NCBI RefSeq assembly: GCF_014066305.1
Contig: NW_023501134.1
Span: forward strand, 1 to 64,000
DNA: 64,000 bases
Reading direction: 5' to 3'
Origin: Letharia columbiana
Lineage: Eukaryota > Ascomycota > Lecanoromycetes > Lecanorales > Parmeliaceae
Within the stretch, counting starts at the first letter, position 1; each line of letters begins with the position of its first letter. Under the pieces are notes generated by a model. That model was given only the letters and a program-made list of their open reading frames with translations. It ran no database searches and had not been told where the DNA came from. Positions 10,399 to 21,900 of the stretch are shown here, piece after piece. Both the position numbers and the translations under genes were made by a program.

Positions 10399-12084
10399 CT
10401 AGACATCCGGAGGCCGATATCCAACGCGATGCCACGAACTCGTCAGGTGGCCTCGGAAGTTATAATTCGAGTCGTAATCACTTGGCTGGGTGTTGTACGC
10501 CTCGTCGACAGCCTTGACGACAAACCATCTCCCGGCCTGCTGCCGCGGGACGACCCATCTCCATCTCGTCCACGCCCAAGCCTTTGCACCTTTTCCCTTG
10601 TCCGACAGGAGCTCCGCCTGATGCCAAGTCCGTCCGTTATCGGCACTAACATCTACGCGGACGATCCTCCTCCCTCCACCAGAGAAACTGTAACCCTCCA
10701 CGGCGACCGAATCTTCCTCTAGTCCATACAGTCGTAAGTACTTGCGATCGGCTTGTGAGTGGGGAGAGAGGTCGCGAAGGGAAGTGATGGCGCTCTGCAC
10801 CGGCATCTCCTGGATAGCTGGCGCAGTACCCCAGTCCGGGTTGCCGCCTACATTAGGCCCGAAGCATTTGTAATCTCTCTGCTGCCACTGGGACGAAGAC
10901 TCGTCCTCGGATAAAATGATCCGATTGACCCATTTCACACTACGTGCCGCGACGGTGCCCGGTACGAGAACCCGGAGGGGATAGCCATGATCTGGCGGCA
11001 GCGGCTTCCCATTCATCTCGTACGCGAGCAGGACATCGCCGCGTCGATCTACAGCTTTGTCAATGGGTATCGAGGCCCCGTACGCTTCGGCGCCCATGAA
11101 TTGCGCATGGCGCACCTCGTCCGGGTACTCATCGACAGGGAAGCCTGCATCAGCGAGTACGTCGCGCAGGCGGACGCCCGTCCATTCAGAAGTGGATATA
11201 CCGCCTACGTTCCATTGGAGGCCCTTGGTGGAGCGGGATTCCTGGGTCATGTTTTTGCGGCGGTTGCCTGAGCACTGCAGTGTAGCTGTGACTGTTGTAG
11301 ATTCGAAGTTATCCTTCAAGTCTTTGAGGCTGTACTCTTTCTCTTCGCCGTTGGGCAGCTCAACGACGATCTTGTGGTCAGATTCCGAGGTGGATGGTAC
11401 CCACATGTGGTTCCTCACGTAGAAAATGTCGTTCGGGGTGACAAAAGCACCCAGTCCCTCCGTAGGCGTTTCGGCATTACAGGGGCGTGAAGTGTGAACA
11501 TGCAGCCTCTTATCCCGCCTGGGATCATTCTCAAACGGATCATGAAGGTCCTCGACAGGCACTTGCCCGTCGACCAGATCCCCGGGGTCAATGTCCCCAA
11601 TGTAGTATGATTCAAGGATATCGTACACTTCTTGCTTCATGTGCACCGTGAAAATACTCCAGTATTGATCGACGGGGCCGCCGACGGCTCTCAGAATGAC
11701 TTCTCCACCTGGGTGACCGGGAATCCAATCTGTGATGTCGTAGACCCGCGCGCCCCTGGTGACCCATTTTGTCTCAGCATCGCGCCCGTGTTTCTGTACT
11801 TCCGCTAGCCGTATCTTGCGCCTTTCCGGAGTATGGGAAATAGGAACTTCGGCATGAGCGATTGGGGCATTGATGAGGCAAAATGCTATTGTACCTGCCA
11901 GGATAGCAGCGCTTGCGCATGCTGACTTGGTGACGAGTGAGGACGTTCTAAGAGTTTTCCTTGCGGTGGAGTAGGCGTGTGAGAGAGGCTTCGGATGGCC
12001 ACAGCTGCTGAGGTTGCGGGCAGCACCATAATAAACATTCCTGCGTATAATTGTGGTGACGACCACGTGGAGTCTTTGCTTCAT
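10399..12084 (-). CDS. Sulfite oxidase (cytochrome b5 and molybdenum cofactor domains)
   Basis: This enzyme oxidises sulfite to sulfate, normally in the mitochondrial intermembrane space. It is a single exon of 561 residues from the ATG at 12084. That start was preferred over upstream in-frame codons because it yields a basic, hydroxylated presequence (MKQRLHVVVTTIIRRN...). A hydrophobic stretch (about residues 55-77, ASAAILAGTIAFCLINAPIA) fits an inner-membrane sorting signal. A cytochrome b5 domain follows, with the heme motif HPGG (His near 124) and second axial His in FTVHMKQ (about 148). The Moco domain carries the ligand cysteine in LQCSGNRR (about 271) and ends in the dimerisation region (VDVSADNGRTWHQAEL). 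The b5 domain makes this the animal-type architecture rather than plant-type or nitrate reductase. Confidence 0.93.
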   Translation of the reverse strand: MKQRLHVVVTTIIRRNVYYGAARNLSSCGHPKPLSHAYSTARKTLRTSSLVTKSACASAAILAGTIAFCLINAPIAHAEVPISHTPERRKIRLAEVQKHGRDAETKWVTRGARVYDITDWIPGHPGGEVILRAVGGPVDQYWSIFTVHMKQEVYDILESYYIGDIDPGDLVDGQVPVEDLHDPFENDPRRDKRLHVHTSRPCNAETPTEGLGAFVTPNDIFYVRNHMWVPSTSESDHKIVVELPNGEEKEYSLKDLKDNFESTTVTATLQCSGNRRKNMTQESRSTKGLQWNVGGISTSEWTGVRLRDVLADAGFPVDEYPDEVRHAQFMGAEAYGASIPIDKAVDRRGDVLLAYEMNGKPLPPDHGYPLRVLVPGTVAARSVKWVNRIILSEDESSSQWQQRDYKCFGPNVGGNPDWGTAPAIQEMPVQSAITSLRDLSPHSQADRKYLRLYGLEEDSVAVEGYSFSGGGRRIVRVDVSADNGRTWHQAELLSDKGKGAKAWAWTRWRWVVPRQQAGRWFVVKAVDEAYNTQPSDYDSNYNFRGHLTSSWHRVGYRPPDV

Positions 12085-13875
12085 TGCTCTGCACACACCT
12101 TGGTCGACAGGCTTCAACTTCAAAAAAAGAGCAAAAGAGTGTGAGCCGACATGGTCATGGCAACCAGGGGCGAAAAGGAATAAAAGGAATACAAGGAATG
12201 ATTTTGTATTTATCAAAGAGTTGTCCAGTCACCAGTGGCCATTGAAGCCTCTCGGCGATTTCGGGTTTCTGATCGACGTTGATTTACGCGCTGGGGATGA
12301 CTTGGCAAAATCACGCAAGAGTCAAGACGCGAAAAAGAAGCAAGGAACACGCCCATCTGCAACTTGGATGTCACGTCAGTCAAGCAGTCCAATGAGGAAA
12401 CGACTTTGACCGTGGTGTTAGCGTTAAGGTGCGGTAAGTACGTGCCCAAACTCATGTAACCGCACCGTGCTCTCCAAGCTGTATCCCAATGGGATCCTTA
12501 GTATAGCGATCCCTTCCGCCACACTCTCCTCCCTCTCCGATCAACATCAAATTCCGATACCGTGATCCCTCCTGAAGCCAATCGTATCCCTTGCATGGCT
12601 CGCCAAGCGTCCGCCAAACGCATCAACCGCGACGTCTTTCACCTCACAGAATTGATTCCTCACGGTCCTGCAGAATGATAATTCAATCAGGCGTTCGCGA
12701 AGCAGACGTTGTATTGCTGGCGTGCAAATCCTACAATAGCCTCTCCCGCTGTCCCACGGGGAAAAGGCACGCGAGAGGCACTGGCCGGGAAGTTCATCTG
12801 AGCCGGTGGTTCCCGGTTCGCGAGATACTACTCCCTCCAAACCCTGCAGTTGACGGCCGTTGCGGGTGATGCCCAACACGGCCGCGTTGATTCGGATATC
12901 CATCCGTGACCCCGGGCAGAATGTTTTGATCTGAGGTGGTTGAGGCTACGGAGAGGAATGTTGCTTTCGTCGGTCGCTGTTCTCAGAGTGGAGGAATCGG
13001 CTACAGAGTAGAGTAGGTGGTAGATGGGTTACGAATGCTCATCTTTCAAACAATGGTAATGATCAGCCGAAATTTCCCACCGCATGTAATCTATCCATCT
13101 CATGCTCATCATCTCATCCCATTTCATTTCATCTCATCTCGTCTCGTCTCATCTCCTCTCCTAAGACCTAAAGTAGGCGCTTGTGTGTGAGATGAAACAA
13201 CCGCCGGCAGCCTCAACCTTCTTCTCCGAAGTGAAAGTGAAAAGTAAAAAGTGAAAAGCAACGGGTGTGGCCAAATAAAGTACTTTACTTTACGGTCTCA
13301 TGTCGTCGAAATAGGGTTGGCTTCTTTCCTCGCTCTGGCTTGCCCGTTTCAAGCTCAGATGGCAGGGTGCCAACCAATCAACCAATCAGCCAATCCACCA
13401 ATCATTCTTCTACTTTCTTACCCATTCAAACACAACAACAACACTAACAATAATAATAATGTCAATGTTACATCACTCGCCGCAGGTTTCGCTAAAGATG
13501 CAGCAGATGCCTGCCTCCTTCACCATCTTTCTCGTATTCTGTATATATATATGATACACCCCCATGCCACGCTATGCCATTGTGCTAAAGCCATCCCCCT
13601 CCAATTTCGATCCTTGACAAATATCAATCTGTCAGCACGAATAAAATCTCCTCATAGCCTGGCCTCACAGTCCTGATGATGTCGACAAGATTTGTCACCA
13701 TAGCAAGCCTCGAATCACTTCTCGTATTTCCGAAACGTCCGTCACACCGGCAAGCCTGAAGCCATCTCTCGAGCAATTCCTCATCAGCCATGACCCTCAT
13801 CTCCCAGACAGCGGCCGAACGTCCGGCAAGAAACCCCACCTTCACGCCCCTCACCAAGCTCTCGGCCTCTCACTC
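12085..13875. other. Intergenic, pyrimidine-rich repeats, no gene seen
   Basis: This 1.79 kb holds the sulfite oxidase promoter side and the 3' flank of the transcription factor gene, both on the minus strand. At 13097-13160 there is a degenerate run of TCTCA/TTTCA units (pyrimidine-rich on the plus strand). Reading frames such as 12547-12903 and 13624-13857 on the minus strand resemble nothing known and are not called. Confidence 0.45.
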
Positions 13876-16791
13876 TCAGAGTCGACAATTGACAACCTGC
13901 AACCCCAGCTCCCTAATCATGCTCACCCAATCCACGTCCTCCCTGCCCCCGTCGACGCCCTCCCTTCTCAGCTCGTCTCTCCGCCTCTCCTGCCTCTCGT
14001 AGACAATCTCCAATAGCTGCCTTGCAGCCACTACATTCCTGCCCACACTATCCTCCTCCATCTTCTTCACCAACGCTAGGATCTCCATGCGCTCATCTTG
14101 GCTTTTGGAGACGAAGCCGGACATGAACAGTGGGAAGACGATGAACTTGCGCTCCAGATGATTGTGGGCGACAATTTCACGGGCCAATCTGAGAATTTCC
14201 CCCCACATTGAGAGACCTCGTGGATGAGGGATGACGGCGATAGGAGACGTTGTGTGCTGTACATGGAGGTGTGAGAGTAGATGAGGCAGGCGCGGTAGAG
14301 CGCGAATGACTATAAATTATATTAGCAACCATCCCTATAGCGGCTTCTAGGCAAAAACATTTTCATTTTGAGAAGAAATTTGTGAGCTTCTGGGAACCTG
14401 ACATGCCCCCAACGAACAAGTGGCGTAGATCGCCCCCGGACGGATCAACAGAAACTGCTTGTAGACGAACACTGCTAGCTCTCAAAAGCAAGGAAAATAG
14501 GGTCGGTCACTCACATGTTCAAAAATGCCTCTGGCCCCCACCGGCAAGATCTGGTTGCAGTAACCGCTCGCCACGGACACAGGCATTTGAACATTCCACG
14601 TCCTTCTCAACGTGTCTTGCAGTACGCCAATCCTCTCGTGCCGGCTCTGCATAACAGCATGACTCCTATCATTGGGGTTCTGCTTCTCCTCTGCCCGAAT
14701 GTCCCTCGCCAATAGCCCTAGCTCCGCTGCCAAAATGCTAATGCGGCGATGGAAGGCGAGAGCGCTAGGCAAGGCTTCATGACCGTTCGGTGAAGCAAGC
14801 CCACGCGAAGGAGAAGCATAGTCATAGGTGTGGTAGGGATTCTGGGGGTCCATGCCTGATGGTAGCATATTATTACGGAGCATTGTTTCAATGAATTCGC
14901 CGTTGCCCATGCCCGAGAGGACCACGTGGGTATCTATGCTAGCAACCCACCAGACGATGAACGAGTAAGGCTCGTGGCCATACATCTCGCGGCGGAGAAG
15001 CGTGATGCGAAGTAGTTGGCCGATGTGCTGAGACCACAGCGAGAGACCCCGCGGTTCGCCAGCTGCGATCTGGACGGCAATGTTAGTGGGTCAATTCAGG
15101 GAGGGTATTGGAACGTGAGACATTGCTGGTCTTACCTCGTATAGGAGGAGAATAAAATGGGTGAGAAAGACGCCGTCCGAAGTCAGGTCTTGCTCGGTTC
15201 TCAGGCTGGATTGCAGGGATGGAAGCGCCTGCTGGTAATGCTGTAAAGCGTCCAGGTTGGGGACACCGTTCTTGTAGGACATGCTCAACGCAGAGAATGC
15301 CATCAGGGCATGGTAAAGCTGTGGAAGAACCTGATCAGCCCAGCTGCCCGACGAATGCCTTCATGGGCGTCTCCTCCAGAGCTGCATTCCCCAGCCATGC
15401 CTTCAATGAAGCAGCTCAACATTGACGTACCGGTAGAAAGCTAGCAGCCTGTCGTTCGAACACGTCCGGCGCTGATAAAGCTCCAGTCTCCAAAGACGTC
15501 CCTAAGGAATCTCGGTGGACCTGAGCTAGATGGCGATGCACATAACTCTTGTAGTAGTACACCAATTGATGATCCCGTCCATCTTTGTGAGCCATCCTCA
15601 TCAGCGGCGTATTGTCATACGAGAATCTAAAGTAGTCGGCACGATGTGCAGATCCCGCAGAAGACGGAAGCGAAAGAGTCGGCGTCCTCGATGATCGCCC
15701 TTGAACGACAGCACTCGTTGGTGACCCCAATTTGCGTGTATCGTCTTCGAAGATTCTCAAGATCACGATGTCTGGGTCATCGGATGTCTGACTATCATTG
15801 AAATCGGTACCGTTTGGGTCATTATATTGCGTCTGGTCGTTGCTGAACTGGTCGCTTAGTTCGCTTCCTGGTCCCTTTGTTGGTGTGCTCTTCGGCGAGA
15901 TCCGATCATGACGGTTGTCTTTGTACTCGTCAAATTCTGCAAAACTCGAAGGGTTCACCACGAGATGGTAAGACCCAGGGATTCTAAATTCAGCCTTCTT
16001 CTCTCGATCCTCGTCGTTGGTCAAAGCTGAGAAGGGAGGGAGCAGATCCTCCTGTTGTGGGCTCGTGCGTTGACGCTTGAATGGTCGGGGTAGGGATGCT
16101 GCCAAGGTTGAGCTAACAGGCTGAAGCAGGACAGGGAGAACATACGATCCCAAACCGGTCCTCCTGTTCCTGCTACACGGGCCATCTTTTCGACCACTCT
16201 CGGCGTGTCATCCTTAAATGAAAGTCGAGGATTGTAGTCACACGGATGTCCTAGGCGAGAACATGGCTAGAACAGAATGTAATGTTTAGCACTTCAACAA
16301 ATCTATTGCAAAGGATGTGGCAGCATGTCTGACTTACTGTGCATTCAGGTCTAGCCTCGTCACATCTGAAAAGACGAACAGAAGATTAGTAAACGCTTGC
16401 TGTTGCAGGACAGCGTCAGAGGAGGGACCGACTTGACCTTGCGTGTCTGCAAGCATGTCAGTATCAAAAGTAGTATTTCGGGCCTGCTGGGGAAGTAATT
16501 ACTCGACATGTCCTGAATCTTCAATGTCAGCCAGAGAGCCCAGCAGAAACTGATTTGGAGAAGGAAGACTTACCAACATCCGAACCTTGACCTTGGGGGC
16601 AGACGAGTCCTGGGCACGTTCACAATCGCATTGACTGTGGGATCCGCCTTGTCGAAGGCGTCAGGATCGGAGACCAACTGATATCTAGGTGCAATAGCTG
16701 CCAGTTGAGCTTTTCGAGCCTTGCCTTGCTTCTGAGGCTTGGATATGGAGGCAATCGGCCTGCCTTGCATTTGGAGGACGGCGGCGGTCAT
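13876..16791 (-). CDS. Zn2Cys6 fungal-specific transcription factor (Fungal_trans_2 type), frame broken once
   Basis: This is a nuclear DNA-binding regulator with an N-terminal zinc binuclear cluster and a C-terminal fungal transcription factor domain. Exons on the minus strand are 16791-16574, 16512-16503, 16446-16433, 16365-16338, 16266-16146, 16098-15431, 15318-15136, 15069-14515 and 14309-13876. The zinc cluster spans exons 1-5: joined in phase they give GCWTCRTRKVKCDEARPEC and then PCSRLGHPC, with all six cysteines in the canonical spacing. C-terminal hallmarks are LYHALMAFSALS, SLWSQHIGQLLRI, ALYRACLIY and IVFPLFMSGF. In the last exon the frame changes between YSTQRLLSP and EILRLAREIV; one extra base in the six-C run at 14199-14204 would restore a continuous 743-residue protein. 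Target genes cannot be inferred. Its neighbours are housekeeping genes, so no cluster role is suggested. Confidence 0.88.
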
Positions 16792-18949
16792 TGAAAAGGC
16801 TTTGTCGCCGCTGAGGTGGACAATTGATTGTTGAGATGATGGATGCTTTGTGAAGTTAAGCTTGGTGGAGTCCGACCAGTCGGTCTAATTGTCGAGGTTC
16901 TTGGAGGTGTGTATGATTTCCTCCAAGTGGTGGGATGGTGGTGTCTTGCGTAGTGGGGCTTTTGCGAGTATGCCTTGGCGAGGGGCAAAGCGTGCTATAG
17001 AACGACAGACGGGGGGGATGTTGAAACAGGCTGTGTGGTATGACGAATAAGATACCTTGGCGGAAGAGAGAGGTCCTTGTAATGTCCTTAACTATCATGT
17101 CCTATACAGCGGGGTTGAATCGTTCGTAAGGTTGAGACCCTGTCGAATCTGATCGAGGCTAATTTCTGGATGAGTCTGGGATGGCGGATGGCATGAAACA
17201 GTGATGAAGCGAATTCAAGCACTGCATGTGTGAGGCGTATGCAACACTGGATAGAGCAAGTAAAACGCAAGCTACGGATTCAGCCTCCGTGGAGAAAGTA
17301 CGGTGGGCGAGTGATGCGGCTATCAGTTCCCCCATATAAGCATAGATGCTATGCTCCGGAAGAAGGGTGCTTGCTTTTAGATGTACATTATTTATTGCAG
17401 GGAGTGCAGAAGGCAGGGGAAGAGGATGATAGCTTGTATAATCATCCTATGACAGGAAATGATAAGTGGGATGCTATACAGGAAGGAGGAGGGAGGGATA
17501 TGCAAGCTGCTAAGAGGGAAAGTGCCTCAGTAATGATTAAAGTATCAAGTCATCAGATGTGTAATGTGTGGAGAAAAGGCAAATGATGATATTTTTGATT
17601 TGACAGTATGAACTAGAAGGGATAAATGTTAAATAATGATAATGATAATGATAATAATAATGAAACATAGTCAGTCTTTTCAAAGGCGTCTAGTAAGTAG
17701 GGTTTTGGCACGGTCCAGGTTCGTGGCTTTGGAGCATGGCTTCCGGAATTCATTTTTAACCTAGCCACAGCTCCACGAGGGAAAAAGAGCAATGGTCAGT
17801 AAAGTAAGGGTACAAGTAGTGGTGAGTAAGGTAGTATTGTGGACGTGGTCAATAAGTTACCGTAATCCTGTGGCCAATAGGTGCTTAAGCTACCAGTAAG
17901 CTAAACTCAAACACTAAAGAGCGGCACAGCCAATCGTTTCACTTCCCTGGCATCGCTCCAAATTTCCACATCTTGGTCTTGGCAGATTCACCATCATTTC
18001 AATTGTCTATTCCAATGTCAATCACTCGTCATATGCCTCGGATAGTCGAAACGCTTTCGGCATGGAAATGAGCATGGCGCTGGAAGGAGGATGGTGGAAT
18101 GGCGTGCAAAAAGACATATGAAGCAATCTTCTTCTGAAACTTGGTCATAAATTGACGACAAATTATGTTGGATCACTTCTTACTTGTAAGTTGTTTCAAC
18201 GATCAACAAATCAACAAGCCATTGCAAACGCTCAAGTCGGCCACGCTTTTAGCCTTCTACGAGAGCACTTTAGGTACTTGGCTTAGCGCTTTGAGGATTC
18301 CCAGAAAACCGGTCTCCCGATCGGTCCCTGCAATCTCATCCTTTCTTCCCGCTTTAAGCTTAATCCTAAATCTAGACTAGACTAGATTAGACGATACCTG
18401 ACCCCACCACCAGCCACCAAACTCAACAAGGCGTTTTCCACCTCTCCAGCTGGGGAAATCCAGAACACTAAGTCAGGTAAGTACTCTTACTCCCGGCATT
18501 ACATGATCAGAATAGTATTAATCCAGTTTGCCACATGGACCCCCGCACTCTCAATAGGTAGCCCGAACTATCTCCGCTGCAAAGGCAATCAATCCTCTTT
18601 CTCTACCCACTGCCGTACTTGTACGGGACTTTACACGAGCATCAGGTTTGGAGACGACATGTCGCGTTCCGTTTGTCGGGACCAAGGTTCAGCATCATTA
18701 GCTCTGGGTAGAATTATTGCATCGAGTCATTGATTGATGGATAAAGTCGAGTAGCTAGCGGCGATGCCAGCCACGCCAGTGCTAGTGCTAGTGCCTTGGC
18801 GAGACTGTAACATACTTTAAGGTTAAGGTAGGTAAAGGCCCACATCCAGGAGGATTTGTCCAAAGCCGTTGAGCTTAAAGCAGAAGCCACCATTTACCAT
18901 TAGATCCTAATCCTAAATACTCCACAAGGCACAGCTGTATAATGGAAAT
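16792..18949. other. Intergenic 2.2 kb, simple repeats, no gene seen
   Basis: This gap separates the transcription factor promoter from the ECM29 3' end. It contains an AATGAT/AAT simple repeat at about 17633-17662, a GTAAAG/GTAGGTA-type motif cluster around 17800-17830 and 18820-18840, and a TAGAC microrepeat near 18370-18390. A 118-codon frame at 17230-17586 (plus) has no recognisable similarity and is not called. Confidence 0.45.
17633..17662. repeat. AATGAT/AAT simple sequence repeat
   Basis: About 30 bp of AATGAT units grading into AAT units, directly visible, inside the long spacer upstream of the transcription factor gene. No function is implied. Confidence 0.8.
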
Positions 18950-21900
18950 TCATCCATCCACTATCTTCCTTGCTCGATCGAGACTTTGCTGAACGGACAC
19001 AGAGCGCTCCTGTGCCCGTGCCGTGGCTAAATCCTCAGTCAACGCTGCTTTGATACGTGTTCCTTTCTGAACTATGGGCGCCACTGCTATGGCTGCCTCG
19101 GACGCCTTGAGACGCGTCTGTTCAACTTGTTCGCTCGAGCCGAAAAGTTGCTTCACGTATTCCACCAGGATGGTCTCGAGTGGCCCAGACAATGCCTCAT
19201 GTTGTACCTTATTGAGTCTTTCGAACAACTCCTTCTGTCCGTCATAAATCGCATTGAGCGTGAGTCTGCTTGCCATTCCAGTCCTGACTCGACTCACAAG
19301 CCGGAAAGTCTCAGTAAGGCTTGAGACTAGGTCCCCTTCACTCCTTTCCCCAGGGTTGACGGATTTCAGTAAGGCAGTCGATGCGTTAGCCAGCGTCAGC
19401 TCCATGACAGTTTTGGAAGACGGCCCTCCTGACTTTGAATCAATGTCCATCTCGTCTGAATCGCTCAACATCTCTTCGATGATTGGCTTCGTCACTCCCA
19501 AGACTTGTGGGAACATATCAACCGTCTCGCGCACTTCGACGAAATCTCCTAGGCATTCTAATGCATGTTGACGGAAGACAGGGTTGTTCCTCTTGCTTTC
19601 CCGCAGTACAATCTTTTCAAACTGCTCTCCCACCCCCTGGTCCGTCGACCAAAAGGTGCTGTTCCTTGCGAGGTGGATCAAGGCCTTCATGATGATCTCC
19701 TTTCCTTCCCACGTCTTGCCTGACAACGCCTTTTCGAGAGCTGGCCATACCATCCTAGCATTGGCATCGGTAATGGCACTACCAGACGAAGTAACAACAT
19801 CTGCAACAGCAAATGCCGAGGTATGTTTGATAGACCAACGAGCGGAGTTCAAATGTTGTGATGCCAGGCCGACAATTTCTTTCAGGTACAGCAAGACTGC
19901 TCGGGATCCCCCAACGTTCTCGCTCCACGTGTCCTCGAAGAGTGTCTTCGCTCGGTCAGAAGTATCATGCTTTGCAACAAACACGAATGGCAAAATGTCC
20001 CCAGCAAGGGAATTGAATCGGTCAGTGGCATGCTTTGACATCGCATAGATTAAGTCTCCGGAGATCACTCGGTGCCGATCTTCATCCGAACCGAAATACA
20101 ATTTCCGGGCAGAGTCCACAAGATTCAAGATGGCCTCATTAGAACACAGTCTTGTAAGATACCCACATGCTGCGGCATACGATGACGAAATTGTGTCATT
20201 TCGGTCAAACACTTGTTTCAGAGCAAGAGAAAGAAAGTGATCTGCATAAGGCTTGAAGATGAAGTTCTGTCGTGTGGAAAGAGTGACGAGCACACGGCTG
20301 CAACCAACCTTAGAAGGAAGGCCGACCACGGTCTTGATGGCATTCTCAAGACTTTGCTGTAGCTCTGGCATCGAATCCTCATCTAGGAAATCGAGACATC
20401 GCTCAATAGCCTCAAGCATCGAAGATCCTTGAATGTTTTTTAGGCGGGCGTCGTCGAGCTCCTGCGCTGTTAGACCGTATTGTTCAGCGTTGAGATGGAC
20501 ATAGTTGATCATTTCGGGCTCGATGGAACTTAAAAGTGCGAGTAAGCGGCCCACGAGATCTGGGACAAAAGGGCGCAACGTCTTTCCGTTACTGCTCTTT
20601 ATGATCTTCAGCAACGTTTTCCTGGCAAAGTCTTGTACTTCGGGAGCACCTGATTCCAGGCCGGACGGGCTTAGCAGGAATGGTAGCACCTGTTTCAGCA
20701 TCTTCTCCGCACTCGAAGCAGACGACTCGCCGGCTTCGAGCCCACGTGTCAACACGCCGGTCAAGACTCGTGCTAGGGACATTGCGGCACCACGGACAGA
20801 CTCTTTGATGTCATCGCAGACTTTGAAAGTAAGCTCCCAGGTCTGTGTCAGATACTTCTCGTACTTTTCAAACGGCCGCCCCTGAATGAGGTCAGCAATA
20901 GCGGCGCAGCTGGCCTGACGGACACGCCATTCCTTGCCAAGGATATTTTTGAGAAGGTCATTCATGATGCTGTCAAAGTGCAGGTCGATTGTCTTTGCTG
21001 GTTCTTTCACAATGGCAGCCCAGATGTCGTTCATCGAGTTTCGAACGTTTGTGTTAGGATCAAATCTATATCGAAAAAGGGCTGGATAAATCTTTGGATT
21101 TTGTGTTAGATAGCCGTCCGTAGAGGCATCGCTCAATATATTAGTGAGCCCAAACTTTCCAAAGGCAGCCCTTTCGGACCATATGGCATTGTTTGACGCA
21201 AGTGACATGAATCTGTACACCAGACTGGGATCCTGGACCTCAGCAGCAAGACTCATGATATCTTTATATGTTGTTACCGAACCTTCGCCCGTTGGAAGAG
21301 CTCCAGAGTCAAACAACTCGGTGTCTTCGGATACATTTCCTTTCCCTGCAAGGCCAGCGTTTCCAGTAAATGAGGAGACGAGGTCTCGTATCAAATCATC
21401 CTTTAGAGATTTATCCCCTTTGTCGTACACGAGAGCTAGACCTCGCGAAGCAGACTCTTGATTCAACGAGTCGCGATCGGCAAGGAAGCCTTTAAAGGCC
21501 ACCTGACACTCCCGTAATCGACCCTGGATTTCCTGCATGTGCGCGCAGTACTGTACCAAGCATAGGAGCCAAATCACCGAAGCTTGTCGCAAGGCTGGCT
21601 TGCTGGCTTTGCACTTTGAAAGCACGTCGTCGAGAACTGATGCAGAAGTCTTTGCTCGAGCTGGCGACATGGGAACAGGGCCCTGGATATCCAAGGCTGA
21701 AATCAACGATTTCGACTGCCATCCTATTGCAGCGCAGCACAGTGCAGCGCCAACAGCGAATTGCACTTCAGGTTGTCTAACACTATGCAAGTCGTAGAGC
21801 TGTTCGATGATGTGAGACAGTATCGCGTCATCGTCTGACTCTTCCCTACATTGCAGTGCAAGATGGCCCAAGGCCGTTATAGCCTTTTCGTCTCCCTCTT

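Noticed and set aside
12547..12903. 118-codon minus-strand frame between sulfite oxidase and the transcription factor
   Set aside because: No domain or conserved motif; overlaps other equally long chance frames.
14178..14270. Introns of 32 or 74 nt to explain the frame change in the transcription factor
   Set aside because: Both have the right phase, but 32 nt is shorter than any credible intron here and the 74-nt option deletes family residues. The homopolymer correction preserves normal spacing.
17230..17586. 118-codon plus-strand frame upstream of the transcription factor
   Set aside because: No recognisable similarity or splice context; consistent with a chance open frame in a spacer.
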